Below are positions 1-12,103 of a stretch of DNA of 64,000 nucleotides, in pieces. How positions within the stretch are numbered: position 1 is the first letter of the stretch; each line of letters opens with the position of its first letter. The notes under the pieces were generated by a model. It was not told the origin of the DNA. It saw only the letters and a list, made by a program, of their open reading frames with translations, and made no database searches. The translations under genes and the position numbers were made by a program. Source of the stretch: Raffaelea ambrosiae (Eukaryota > Ascomycota > Sordariomycetes > Ophiostomatales > Ophiostomataceae); assembly GCA_002778195.1 (NCBI GenBank), contig PCDI01000004.1, positions 1,000,733 to 1,064,732 of the forward strand, written 5' to 3'.

Positions 1-827
1 CGGGAGTTGTGTTCCCGCTGCTGCGAACAGCAGGTGGCCGGTAAGACACCAAAAGCTGCAACTCTTGCATTGGCTGCGTCAATCGATATCTGTAGTAGTG
101 GCTGTCCTGCCTTAAGATATCGTTCCTATTCCATGGGCCCTAACATCTCACTGTGCATACGCAGTATCGCAGGCGCATGCACTCGTCAGAAACGGTGGCT
201 TGGGCAGGCAGGCCCGCCGCTGGGCAATGGCAGGAGATCGCAATGAATGACTCGCACAGGCCCGCGGAATACCGCCGGGGGTCCTTCCTGAAAGGCACTC
301 CCTGGTCGTCCTTCCCTTGAGCGTCCTCGTGGTGCTCCCTCCCACCCTTCGCACTCTCCACAATTAAATTCCAGAGGCCGCCCCATATTTTCTCTTTCGT
401 TTCCTTGTCTAGACACACACAAAACACTCCGCTCCGATCCTTACGCGGTCGGATTTACTCGTTGGAACATAGGCGCAGAGGGCCAAAAAATAATAGAGAG
501 AGATAAAAAAGACAGCCAAACCAGCGCCAGAAATTTAAGAAAGGGACCCGCCCCTTGTTCCTTTTCTCCTCCCCCGTCCGCCTTCCCAATATTTCTTCTC
601 CTCTCCCCCAACCTCACAACAACAACATTCAAATATCGCACGCCTCCTCACTTCCACCAATTCAACTCGGCTAACGATCTTCTTTCGCATCGACACTCAT
701 TCAGCACAAGAACAGATCCCGTTTCGCGTTCTTGATTATTCTTGCCATTGCCCAAGCCGTCCTTATCTGACGCATCTCGACACCTTCGCTTCGCGCGCAA
801 TCCCCGAATCCACCAAAACCCCCCAAA
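1..827. other. Intergenic, upstream of the small Cys-rich gene
   Basis: No supported gene. The last 300 bases before the ATG at 828 are pyrimidine- and CA-rich with several CAACAA/CCAC runs, as expected for a fungal promoter and leader. Short open frames here have no recognisable content. Confidence 0.5.
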
Positions 828-1167
828 ATGTCCAACCAGGCCTATTACCAGCAGGGTCCCCCCCAGGGCTACCAGCAGGGTCCTCCTCAGGGCTACCCCC
901 AATACCCTCCTCAGGTGTGTATTTGACTTTTTTTGTTTCTTGCTAATCATGGCCGCGCATTGTTCTGTCGCTAACATCTAATAGGCTTATGGCCAACCAC
1001 AGCAAGGCTACTACCCCCAGCAGGGCGGCATGCAGTACCAGCAGGCGCCGCCGCAGAAGAAGGGCGGCGGTGACGGCTGCCTGAAGGCCTGCCTGGGTAC
1101 TCTACTCTGCTGCTGCATCTGCGACGAGTCCATGGACTGCTGTATGGACTGCTGCGAGATGTGCTAA
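828..1167 (+). CDS. Small Gln/Pro/Tyr-rich protein with Cys-rich tail (CYSTM-like)
   Basis: Two exons, 828-914 and 985-1167, give an 89-aa protein. The intron has a GTGTGT donor, a GCTAAC branch-like site at 970 and a TAG acceptor, and it keeps the phase. Residues 1-55 are a low-complexity tail of QQGPPQGY-type units. The last 30 residues carry eleven cysteines in clusters (LCCCICDES, DCCMDCCEMC). This layout, a P/Q/G/Y-rich N terminus and a terminal Cys-rich hydrophobic module, is that of the CYSTM family of tail-anchored stress-related proteins in fungi and plants. Membrane association through the Cys-rich tail is known for the family and is inferred here. It is too short for a function call beyond that. 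The ATG has a good context (AAAATG) and follows a CT-rich leader. Confidence 0.85.
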
Positions 1168-3194
1168 GGCAGCGAATGATGACGGATGCGAGCCTAAGAG
1201 TCCCAACCCCCGATCTCGATAATGTCTATACGGGTGGAACCAAACCGAGCCGACTCCGGAACTTGGCGACCATACGAAGCATCGCTTACTTCAGCGAAAA
1301 TATGATTGCCACCACCGGAGACGGGGAGAAGAAATCTCACGCATGCGACGTTTGATGGTGGGTCGGGATAAAAGGCGAAAGCTTTGTGATTCTGTCTTTC
1401 GATGTTGTGTGTGTGTGTGTGTTGCCGGGGGAAGGAAAATGAAAGATACAACGCTTCGGCAAGATCTTGTTTCTCTTTGGGTTGGATTTGTTGATCTCGG
1501 TTGTTTTTGCTTTTTCACGAAACCTTTCTTTTTTTTTTTTTGTTTCCTTGTCACTGTTTCCTATGTTTCCCTGGATTTCTGGCCTCCATTACTATTATTT
1601 CTTAACCTCCATATTGCGTCTCGCTTTTTTTTTTCATCAAATCAGATAGGATCCTGCAGAAATAGTCGACAGGAAAGGTAGCCCAAATCAAGACGCACAA
1701 CGATTGAGAAGGCAGATCAGGTACGCCCGCAGGACTGGGCTTTTTCTCGAGCCCATCCGTGACACGGTCTGGCTTCTCTCTTTGCGACGGATATAATCTT
1801 ATAGAAAACATGCAGGTGCAAACTAGAAATGCAAACTCGCATATGCACAGAGAATGTAAACAGCGAGTAGTTAGCATGTACGAGTACGAGTAGAAGGACG
1901 CTTGTTCCATGGCGTTGATAACAGCTGTCTTCTTAGCTGGTAAGCTAGCTTTCTTCTTTAGCGGGACCCTAGATGAAAACAGACGACCATCCCAGCATCG
2001 ACCAGCCGTATCTTGACTTCTCTGGACTGCATCCGGACATGCAGCCTCTTTCTGGAGCGCAAGGCTTGGCACGTCACCTCGCTCACCTGCAATCGCATGT
2101 CGTTGCCAGTGGATGTCTGTTGACTGCGCAAAACCGCCAGATCGTGGCGTCGTCATACCTGGGCTGCCGAGATCGCACAGTAATAATCCGTATGAACACT
2201 GTGCTTGACACGGCCTTGCGAGCTGGGAGGCCACAACGCCCAACAGTCTGAGACGAGACAAGGCCTGAAGCTCTGCCATGTACATAATAAGTGTTGTTGG
2301 CCGCAGTTGCCACCGCCGGTGGCCTAAGCTTGAACGGCAGCGTCTTTTGGGTCTGGAGATGCTATGAGTATGTAGTTACATTGTATTGGCCAACTTCTGC
2401 GGCAAGGAGCAGCTTGAGACACGCAGTCCGGCAGGCTGCAGCAAACGAAAGGCAAAAGGGATGAGGGGGGGAAAGGCGAAGAACCGGCGAACCGCTCGAC
2501 GAATAAAAAAACGCTGCTGCCTTCTCGTGCGCATCCTCAGTGCCCTCAGCAGCACGCCGTAAGAAGAATAGTCTGTCTTGTCCTTCCCCCCACAGTAAGA
2601 CACAGACAGGTCAGAGTGGGCGAACATCCTCGTACAACTCTCGTACGCCGCAGTCAGTAGTACATAGTAGGAGTCTGGTCTGTCTGATGTGTGGAAGGAG
2701 CCCCGCCTTTTGCCTCTGGGTCGCTCTCGCCTTTCTGGGACTGCTGGCGCTTGCTCTCGCAGGGACGAGGTACGAGCAGTAAGATACGTAGGGTGCAGCT
2801 GCCCCACCCCGTTTCCCCCCCCATCGAAGCACTGCCTCTCAGGCAATTACGCAAATACGCATGGCCAGCCCCAAAACCTCTGCCATACCACCACCACTGA
2901 ACATCGACACGAGACGAGCAGCTCCCGGCCAGTCTCTCCCTCACATCTGCCAGCTGGAGCCGTCGACACCTCAGGCTTCTTCGGACCTCACTGCATCTCG
3001 CTGTCGCTACCTCCTTCCCGGCGCATGGTAGCCTGTGTGTCGTCTCTACGCCAACGGACCCGCAAACGAGCCTCTTTCTCTGCTCACCCCTGCCGTCTTC
3101 TCTTGTTCTCTTCTTCAGCTTCCTCCTTTCCTAGCAAGAGAGGGTTCTCCAGCACCTCTCTCCTCTTTTCCATACCACGCGACACCAGCGCACA
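1168..3194. other. Intergenic, 2.0 kb
   Basis: No supported gene. It holds a GT run near 1410, poly-T runs near 1530 and 1625 (3' region of the small gene), and a CT-rich stretch from about 2900 that is the likely promoter and leader of the Abp1 gene. A 227-codon open frame on the minus strand (1602-2285) has no protein-like composition and was rejected. Confidence 0.5.
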
Positions 3195-5755
3195 ATGGCC
3201 TCGCTCAACTTGTCCATCAACGGGCCCTCGATCCGGAGCAGCTACGAGTCCGTCCTCAATGGCTCCGAGCCGCCATCGTTTCCCCAGAACCACGCACGAT
3301 GGGCGCTCTTCTCCGTCCAGGCCCCATTGATGAATGCCTTCCAGGACTCGGGGGCCAAGGAGAGCATTCTGAAGGTGGACGGCACCGATAGTGAGTTGCC
3401 CTGGTCTCTCCTGTCCTTCTGAAGAATGCTTGACCCAACCAGTCTACTTGCTCTGCTCATTCTGCCCAACATGCCCTGCTAACCATTCCCCCCTTCCAGG
3501 CGGCGATCTCGAAACCCTCGTCGAAGACCTCAACGACGGCCGCATCCAATTCGCTTTTGTCAAGGTCAAGGACCCCAACACCAAGCTGCCCAAGAACGTG
3601 CTTATTGCCTGGTGCGGCGCCGGCGTGCCCGAGCGCACCAAGGGCTACTTCACCAGCCACCTCAACGCTGTCACCAAGGTCTTGCACAGCTACCACGTCC
3701 AGATTACCGCTCGCTCTACCGACGACCTGTCTACCGAAATCATCATGAAGAAGGTTGCCGACGCATCCGGTGCCAAGTACTCCGCCGACAGCTCCGGTCC
3801 GACCTCTTCTGGAAGCGGCGGGGCACCGCCACCGGTGGCCAAGAAGCCCATCGTCTTCACGCCCACGAGCTACACGGCGCCAACACACAGCCCCCTCGTG
3901 GCGGCGCGCAACCGCCAGACCACCAGAGCGGACGACGACGGCTGGGGTGAAGACGCCCCGCCCGTGACGCGCACCCAGATCGAGAAGGTCGAATCGGCCT
4001 ACAAGCCGACCAAGGTTAACATTGCCGAGCTGACGAAGCAGAAGCCCGAGTCGACCTCGTCGTATGGCGCCGGCGGCAGCAGCTTTGACAGAGATGCGCC
4101 GGATGTCATTGGGGGTGGCTACAAGCCGGTCGGCAAGGTGGACATTGCCGCCATCCGCGCCGCGGCCAAGAAGACCCAGGACGACCGGCCAACGCAGGTC
4201 AAGGGCGCCTACGAGCCTGTTGGCAAGGTGGACATTGCCGCCATTCGGGCCAAGGCCCGTCCTCGCGACGAGGAGCCCGCACCGGCGGCTGCAGAGCCGG
4301 AAAAGCCCAAGAGCCTACCCGACCGCAGCGCCGCCTTCTCCTACGGCGACCCCACCTCCGAGCGGTTAACGTCCCTGCCCAAGCCCAAGGTCGCCAACAA
4401 GTTCGGCGGTGGCGGTGCGTCTTTCGGTACAAAAGCACCTACTCCGGGTGGCATCGGTTTTGGCTTCGGCGCCCCCCCGCCAAAGCCAGCCCCCATTGGC
4501 AGCGCCAGCCGCACGTTTGCCGATCAGGGCGGCAAGACCCCCGCGCAGATCTGGGCCGAGAAGAAGGCCAAGCAGGCTGGAGGCGCTGGAGGCGCCGGTG
4601 GCCTCTCCGCGCAGCCGTCGGGTGGGTCGACCTCTCCGCTTGGATCGCAGAAGAGCGGCGGCGAGTGGAAGAGCGGCTACACCGGCAAGAGCTGGGCTGC
4701 AGTGCAGACGCCCAACTACGGCCACGGTGCTGTGAGCGAGCAGAAGACGGGAGAATCGCAACCTGACGCTTCGGCCAACCCACACGACGCTCCTTCGTCG
4801 CCGTCGGGCGGTGTGTCTGCGCTCCGCGATCGCTTCAAGGGCGGCCAGCCGATGGGCCAGCCGGCCCCGTCCGCACCCGTTGTCCCAGCTACGCATACGG
4901 GTAGCCGCGATCTAGACGACGAGCCCGCACCGCCACCGGTGCCTCTGGGATCGCGTCCCTCTGGTGGCTTCCAGCTGCCTGGTCTACCGTCTCGTCCCGC
5001 CCCCGCCGAGGAGGAAGAGGAGGAGCCCGTGCCAGAACGCGAACAGTCGCCGGTCAGACTCGCCGTGCCCGTTGCTCGTGCTACACAGCCAGAGCCTGAG
5101 CCGGAGCCGGAACCGGAGCCGGCTCCAGCTCCCGTCAAGGTGGCTGCAGCCTCGCGGCCAGTGCCCGTCCCCGTGCCTGAGCCTGAGGAGGAAGAGCCGC
5201 CTGCACCGGCAGAAGCTAGCGGTGACGGACAGCGCGCTGTGATCCAGTACGACTACGAGAAGGCCGAAGAGAACGAGATCGAGCTCGTGGAGGGCGAGAT
5301 TGTCACCAACATTGACCAAATCGACCCGGACTGGTGGATGGGCACGAATGCCAAGGGCGAGACGGGTCTGTTCCCGAGCAACTACGTCGAGCTCATCGAG
5401 GATGACGGCCCGGCGCCCAGCAAGGGCCCGTCGACTACGTCGCGCCCGCCGGCGCCGCCAGCCGACGAGCCTGAGCCGACACACACGGTGAAGGGCGACA
5501 CCAACCCCTGGGCCATTGCCCAGTACGACTACGAAGCAGGCGAAGACAATGGTAAGGAAAAACCGACACAATATTCTACCCTGCATAATCAACGCTTCCT
5601 GTCAGAGGCCTGTGCTAATTTGAAATCTAGAACTGAGCTTCCCTGAAGGTGCCCAGATCACCGACATTGAGTTCCCCGACGACGACTGGTGGCTCGGCAC
5701 GTACAAGGGCAAGACGGGTCTCTTCCCGTCCAACTATGTCGAGCTGGGGCAGTAA
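3195..5755 (+). CDS. ABP1: Actin-binding protein Abp1 (ADF-H plus two SH3 domains)
   Basis: Exons 3195-3390, 3500-5551 and 5631-5755 give 790 aa. Residues 1 to about 140 form an ADF-homology domain (motifs IQFAFVKVKDPNTKLPKNV, GVPERTKGYF, LHSYHVQITARS), which binds F-actin. The middle is Pro/Ala/Glu-rich. It has an acidic DDDGWGEDAP motif resembling the Arp2/3-binding acidic motifs of yeast Abp1, then three related repeats (AYKPTKVNIAEL, GYKPVGKVDIAAIRA, AYEPVGKVDIAAIRA), and a long PEPEPE tract. Two SH3 domains lie at about 645-702 and 735-790, each with a QYDYE start, a DDWW/DPDWW core and a GLFPSNYVEL end; intron 2 splits the second one. Abp1 links actin patches, Arp2/3 and endocytic proteins at sites of endocytosis (family knowledge). 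The first intron has a GTGAGT donor, the second GTAAGG. Confidence 0.95.
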
Positions 5756-6634
5756 ACAATCGGCTGATTGGTGGATCGGTCTGGTCCTAGTTTAAAATAG
5801 GGGACGGTCATGAACAAGACTTGTAGTGTCTAACTACCATGGTTATCATGATGTGCCAGCCAACTTTGGGCATTGCTGGGATAAGCGGCGGGGATGAGTT
5901 AGAGATTGAGGTGCCTGAAAGAAAGAGATAGCATTTTCTGTGTTTCATTGCTGTGTTTTGTTTTCTCCTCTTCTCTTTTAAAACTCATTGTCCCATTTTT
6001 TCTCTCTTCGGTTTACATAAAAAAAAAAGTTGATTTTCCTTGCGTTGCGTTGCGTTGCGTTCGGTTTTCTTTTTCTTTTTCTCGTCTTTTGTTGCTTCTT
6101 TTGGGGGCTTCTTTCACTTGCTGCTTGTAGTTACGACATTGAGCTTTTGAGCCATTAACATACTCTGGACAACCGCTTTTGAGTTTTTTTTTACTCTACT
6201 TTATATTCAGAGCTGCCCGCAGTCCCCGAGCCGAGGCTGGCTCCTTCCCCGCATGCATCTGACAGTTTCCCCCAAGCCCATGCATGTACTAGCTACCTTG
6301 TGGTTGAGATTTCGATTGGAAGGAACGACAGGAACGACAGGATCCTAGCAGGAAGGCACGACTCTTGTTAAGCTCAAACACATGCGCACTCTCCCTTTCT
6401 ACAACATCTTTGCGATGTGCCTCCTCCCTTTTTTTTCATTCTCTTCTTTTACCAAACAAATATTATGGGCTATCCTGCAGACCCAGACATTTCTTTTTGA
6501 ACCCAGACATGTCTCTCTCTCTCAAAGTGACAGCCTAGTTTGCTTGAGCCCCTTTATCATTCCCAGTCCTCTATTGACTATTCGAAACCGAACACAATTA
6601 CCTTTAAAATAACCAAATTAAAACAGGAGACAAA
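5756..6634. other. Intergenic between the Abp1 and lactate monooxygenase-like genes
   Basis: No gene. It contains T-rich stretches, four copies of TGCGT at 6041-6060, and a leader with A-rich sequence before the ATG at 6635. Confidence 0.5.
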
Positions 6635-8085
6635 ATGGGAGACAACCGAAACGGCCGAGGACCTCCTCCTCCCAGTGAATCTTCCTACTCCGATTACCTC
6701 TACAGTATCTACCGAGACAGCATAGTGAATGGTCGGGGGCCGACCATCACCACACATGCTTCCGATTTGGAAAGACAGGCCTACAATGCGATGAGGGCTG
6801 GTTGCGATCTTCGCGAAGAGGGCCGCCCTGGCACAGATCCCGATGCACCTAACAGATGCCACGTATTTGGCTACATTGCCGGTGGTGCCGGGGTAGGATA
6901 CACCATGGCAAACAATCGAAGAGCCCTGGACGATTGGGGGATAATTCCGCGGATGATGCGGCCTGCCTATCCGACAGATCTCCGTACGAAGCTCTTTGGT
7001 CATACCTATGGTAGGCTCCTGTGGCCCTCTCCCCTTTTCAAGTCTCCTCCCATTGATTTGGGTCTACTCACACTTCTCTTTGCTTCGCAGCCTCTCCTGT
7101 CATCATGGCCCCGGTCGGCGTTCAGGGTGCCTACCACCCTGATCGTGAGCTAGGCACGGCGGCCGCATGCGCCGCCCTAGACGTGCCCTTTTGTCTCAGC
7201 ACGGCGTCGTCGTCGACCCTGGAAGAAGTGGCCGAAGTGGTCAAGGATGAGTCCACCGGCAACGCCGGTGCGTGGTTCCAGCTGTACTGGCCGGTCGACG
7301 ACGAGATCACCGCATCGCTCTTGCGCCGGGCGCGGAAGGCCGGATACCGGGTGCTCGTGGTAACAGTCGACACGTTTACGATCTCGTGGCGACCAGGGGA
7401 CCTCAATGCCGGCTACCTTCCGTTTATCACCGGCGAAGGAAACGCCATTGGGTTCAGCGACCCGGAATTTCGGCGAAAGTTTGCCGAGGGGGGTGCCGAC
7501 GACGATGACGAAAAGAGAACCCCCGAGTCCAATGTGCTGGAAGCGTCCATGGAGTGGACAGGACGCGTGTTCCCTAGGCGGGCACGGTCATGGTCGGACT
7601 TGCGGTGGCTGCGTGACACCTGGGGCGACGGCCCGATATTAGTGAAGGGCGTGATGCACCCACGGGACGCACTGCTGGCACGAGAGTACGGCGCAGACGG
7701 CGTGGTGGTGAGCAACCACGGCGGACGGCAGGTGGACGGGGCGGTGGGCGCATTGGAGATGCTGCCGGACGTGGTCGCCGCGGTGAGGGAGAAAGAGGCC
7801 AGTCAAGGAAATACGGCGCGTCCTTTTACCATCCTGTTTGATTCTGGGATCCGCACGGGGGCCGACATCATCAAGGCGCTCTGTCTCGGCGCGCAGGCGG
7901 TGCTGGTGGGCCGGCCAGTGGTGTACGGGCTGGGGATTGCCGGCCGCGAGGGCGCGCAGCACGTCCTAGCCTGTATGCTGGCCGATTTCGAGCAGACGAT
8001 GAACCTGATCGGCGCCGCGTCCGTGGCCGACTTGGGGCAGCACATGCTCCGACGCCTCGGGGGCGTGTTCAAATCAACACTGTAA
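6635..8085 (+). CDS. FMN-dependent alpha-hydroxy acid oxidase, lactate 2-monooxygenase-like
   Basis: Exons 6635-7010 and 7091-8085 give 456 aa. It is an (alpha/beta)8 barrel enzyme of the lactate oxidase / lactate monooxygenase / glycolate oxidase family, which oxidises L-2-hydroxy acids on FMN. Visible motifs are FGYIAGGAG near residue 80 (FMN and substrate side), PVIMAPVGVQG, FQLYWP, ILVKGVMHP with the FMN-binding lysine K311, the active-site pair H335 and R338 in SNHGGRQVDG, and the phosphate-binding segments DSGIRTGADI and LVGRPVVYGL. The N-terminal arrangement and the acidic insert around 7500 (loop 4 region) fit lactate 2-monooxygenase-like fungal proteins better than flavocytochrome b2, as there is no cytochrome b5 domain. 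The exact substrate cannot be read from sequence. The intron (GTAGGC...CAG) is in phase 1. Confidence 0.9.
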
Positions 8086-8879
8086 GGGGGAAAGGGAACG
8101 CATGCATAATAAAGAGTCACTGGGGGAAACAGCCAAGTTTGAGGAAAACAAAGAAGACGGTTGATTTTTGGTGGCAAAAAGCCAGAGAATGGGTAGGAAA
8201 TGGAAAGGAAAATAGGAAAATAAAATAAACAAAAAAGGATTATGTTCAAAAGAAGGAAAAAAAAAATTGTACGAAAAAAAAAATCCTTGCCACTCAGACT
8301 CAATCCCTTGACCCCAAATAGTAGTCGTCTTTTGCTTTTTTTTTGTTTATTCCCCTTAGGTCAATCACCCCTTGGCTGTCATTCCTTGATATGCCACCTG
8401 CCTCGCCTTCCCTTACCCTGCCCTGTTTTGTCCTGTCCTGTCCCATCCAAGTCCCGTTTGCCTTGCCCTTCCTCTCCTTGTGTCCTGTCCCAATATATTC
8501 AAACCCAACGATCCCAAAAAACCCCCATCCAAAAAAAAAAAAAAGCCTCTCTCCTTTTGATAATGCAACTGGCCAAGATATGTACCCTCCCAATGAGATG
8601 AAAAAAGAAAATATACGACAATAGGAGAATTAAAAAATAAGAGCAAAAGCGGAAGAGAGATAGCAAGGGAAAGAAAGAGAAAGTAGAAAAAAAAAGAAAA
8701 AAAGAAGAAAAACATAGGAAAACTCCGTGCCGCTCCAAATATCCGTTGTTGTGCTTGCTTTGTCTGTTTGAGTCTGTCGTTACTGGTCGTTCCCAAAAAA
8801 AAATAACTGGTGTGCAGTAGTGCATGCTCGCTTGTTTCCAAACATATGGCGTATTTTTCTCGCTTTTTTTTTTTTCGCT
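8086..8879. other. Intergenic between two convergent genes
   Basis: No gene. AT-rich with many poly-A and poly-T runs and a CCTGTCC/CCTTGCC-type pyrimidine-rich stretch at about 8400-8490. It carries the 3' ends of the lactate monooxygenase-like gene and the zinc-cluster regulator. Confidence 0.5.
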
Positions 8880-11800
8880 TCATCCAATAAATTCCGTTGT
8901 CAAAATCGTCTCCCAAGGCTTGCCCATCCCCCACGTCTTCTGCATCAACGACCTGGCTCGCGTCACCTGCATCATCCCAATGCCCTCAACACTTAGCATG
9001 CGCTTCAGCAACTTCTTGCGCTGGGCATTGTCTATGCACTCGCAGCCAGCCGTAAACAAGGGGAACAGCAGGCAGTTTTCAGCCGTACCACCCACACGAA
9101 CACGGTCCAAACAGTCGATGATGTGTTGCACGGGCACAGCCACGTCTGGGTGTTCAGCAGGCTTGCCGAGAACACGACGGTGTAGGTGTACAAGCGCCGC
9201 CCAGTGGTATGCCTCGTTGGTGGCAGACATCTCTTTGCGGTCCCATCGCACCACATCCCCTGATCGGTGCAGATGGGAACATGCCCGTGGCACCTGCTGC
9301 ATGCTGTCACGCACATCAACATCCAGAGAATCCACCCGCATCTCCACCTCCATGCTGGGAATCCAGCCGTCGGGGTCCTTCTTCGTGATGCGGAGCCGCT
9401 CCGGCTCACACACTCGTACCAGTTCGGCGATCTGAGACAGTATATAGACGCAGCGTGTGGTGAAGCCCATGATGCAGTCGATCTCATCGTCGTCCTGGGG
9501 GTCATACACTTTGTAGTCGAGAATCCAGGCGGGTGAAGCGTCGGTCGGGCCACCGCTCAGCCCGCCCAATACATCCAAGTAAGCAAACCAACTCCAGAGA
9601 AAAGAGCACACCTGGCCCTCGACAGAGCTGTGGTGATCCACGCGCAGGCCCTCTGGTCGTGCCGCGATAATCTGGCGTGCCAGCATCAAGTGCTTCTGCC
9701 AGGGGATGTTGTATCCAAAAGCAGTTGGCGAGACAATAGCGAGGGACGCCAACATAATGGCGGTTGCGACATTGGCATTCGAAATTTTTTGTTTGTGGTC
9801 GTCCAGAGCACTACGCAGTGCCGGGAAGATGTCCTGCACCCACAGAGCGATGCGCATACCCGGTTCGGTCTGGTCCAAGACACGGGCTCTGTGCGACGCG
9901 GAGTACGCTAAGAGCAAGCTGAGAAGATTGTCGTTCTTTAGAGCCATCTGTGGCAAGATTGTGCGGAACGGGTTGGACCTGGGGTCGTCGTGCGGTACGA
10001 GGACTCTGGCGGTGTGGTTGATAAAATGGTGGAAGTACTGGACAGCTAGTTAGTATAGATTCACAATAGACAAAAGTGTCGGGAACAAAAAAAAAAAAAA
10101 AAAAAAGCACATACCAGCATGTTCATGGGGTTCTCTGTAAGCTTTGTGGGTAGTTGCCCCAGCGTGTTAGGGATTCGAACGGCCACAGGCTTGTCGTAGT
10201 ATCCCCCATGACCACGGCTGGCTCCATTCTCCTTCTGGCCCGCGCATGGGCCTCTGCCCACACCAGAAAGAGCATTTGCATCGTCGTTTTTGCCAAGGTC
10301 CAAATCGTGAAAGCCGCCATCTATGCCGTGGTACACGCCCGACCGGTGGTGGTTCTGGTGGTGATGGCTCCCGCTTGCCCGACGATGCTGGCCGGTCCTC
10401 ATACCTCCATCTGGCGTGTCTGCAGCTTGTGGAAGGATGGGCAACCCAGCTGCGCTCGTCGGGACGGCATTGCTGGCCAGGTCCTGGGGCCCCGACAGCA
10501 ATGAGTTGACGCTCATGCGGCTGAAGTCGCTGGCGTTCATGTAGAGAAAACTGGTCGCCGAGTGGGGTGAGAGGAGGGGCTGGCTGTCTTCGCTCTGCTG
10601 TGGCGAAGAAGCGTCGCCGCTCCCCCGGCCCGATGACACGCCTTGGCGGGGCGAAGCTGCAGACAACGACCCAGACCCCGTAGAGGGTGACATGGGCCAG
10701 GTCCAGGCAAAGTCGCGCTCGCTCACATCGGAATCCAGTCGGGGCCGTTTCTGCGCGGTTTGCTGCCCGCTGGCACTGGCCGTATCCGACAGATATGATC
10801 CCTCGTCGGGGCGGCCGTTGGCTGACTGGGCTGGCGCTTTGGGCAAGGACATGCTGCTGTTTCGGCTGGTTCGTGACGATCCGTCGGCAGGCTTCGCAGA
10901 TCCTTTAGCAGGGACAGTGGGAGCTGCGCCCCGTCGGGAGTTTGGTCCGGCCGTCCGGACTTCGAAATGGAACGAGCTGGGCGACGTAGTTGAAACCATG
11001 GGGGCGAGAATGCGGAACGGGCTGTCCGAGTCTGATGTCACGCTGGTGGAGGCGGTCTTGCTCGGACGAGACTTTGCTGGCGGCTTCGGATGGCCTGGCA
11101 CCTGGATGGGCATGAAGGTGACCTGCTCGCAGGTGGCCTTGGACGGGCTGGTGACGGAAGACGAGGACGTGGACGGGGGGGACGGGGCCGCGTCATTCTG
11201 GGCCTGGTCTGGACGGGACTGAAAAGAGATGATGCCGGTGCCGGCGCCATCGTGAGTGTCGCTCTCGGTTTCGTCGTTCACCAGCTGGACCGAGTCGAGG
11301 TGGACGGCCTTCAGCTGGGGCCGCTTGCTGCGACGGCCGTCCCAGTTGAGGCGGATGCCGTAGTCACACTGGTAACCGCCTTTGACGCATCTGGGCGGAC
11401 GTTAGCAGGGCGAGGAGGCGGGTGACGTGCGCGTGGTGAGACACGCGAAGGGAGACAGATAGGCAGTGAGACATGATGCAGACGAGACGAGACACAGCAA
11501 GAGGGTGAAGAAAGCGACAAATCGACAGGTCACATCAAGAGACGCACATCGGCCCATCAACACATCGACATGTCCACAAAGGGGAAAGGGCAGGGGACAG
11601 GCGAAGAAGACAAGAACAGAAAAGCACAGAAAATCACAGAGAAAAGCACAGGAAAGAACAGGAGAGAAGAAAGAAGGGCTCTCTTACTTGGCACAGCTCG
11701 GACGTTCCTCAGTGCACTTCACCTTTCGGGCCTTGCACGACCTGGCAGACGGCATCCATTGTTAGCAAAAGCAGCCTCTCAGATCAGCTGAGGACGGCAC

Positions 11801-11962
11801 GGCACGACCAAGCAGGCGCCTCCTCCCGTGATCCCCCGCTTCCTCCGCCGTCCAGATCAGGCTGGACAGGGCCGTCCATGAAGAGAGACAATGCACGTAC
11901 CAGCATCCGTTGCGACTCCGACTCTTCGGCTCACGGCCGTCCGGCTTCCTGGGGCGAGGCAT
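8880..11962 (-). CDS. Zn(II)2Cys6 transcription factor
   Basis: Four exons on the minus strand (11962-11901, 11741-11688, 11390-10115, 10037-8880) give 849 aa. The binuclear zinc cluster is split over the first three exons and is canonical: C20-x2-C23-x6-C30-x6-C37-x2-C40-x6-C47, with the usual basic loop KARKVK and the proline P35. It is followed by CDYGIRLNWDGRRSKRP, a linker seen in many fungal regulators. Residues about 70-440 are Ser/Pro-rich and disordered. Exons 3-4 carry the fungal-specific transcription factor domain (NPMNMLYFHHFINHTARVL, YNIPWQKHLMLARQIIAA). Such proteins bind CGG half-sites as dimers; the target genes are unknown. Nothing in the neighbourhood suggests a pathway. 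The 297-nt intron between exons 2 and 3 is longer than usual here. Confidence 0.88.
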
Positions 11963-12067
11963 TTGCCACGCAACGCTCGAAAACAAGAAGAGCAAACAAG
12001 AACAAAAACAAACGACAACGACGACAAAACACGCGAGCTTCGTCGTCCCTGGGATGCCGCGACAGGA

Positions 12068-12103
12068 CACACACACACACACAGGGGGGGGGGGGGGGGG
12101 GGG
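12068..12103. repeat. (AC)n followed by G20 homopolymer
   Basis: Dinucleotide AC run at 12068-12083 directly joined to 20 consecutive G at 12084-12103. It lies about 110-140 bp upstream of the start codon of the minus-strand zinc-cluster gene, so on the sense strand it is a C20 tract in the leader or core promoter. Confidence 0.9.

Noticed and set aside
1602..2285. 227-codon open frame on the minus strand
   Set aside because: No domain-like pattern, composition follows random codons of the region, and it lies in the 3' and promoter region of flanking genes.
10168..10178. GGATTCGAAC resembling a tRNA T-arm
   Set aside because: It lies in the coding exon of the zinc-cluster gene and no cloverleaf can be drawn around it.
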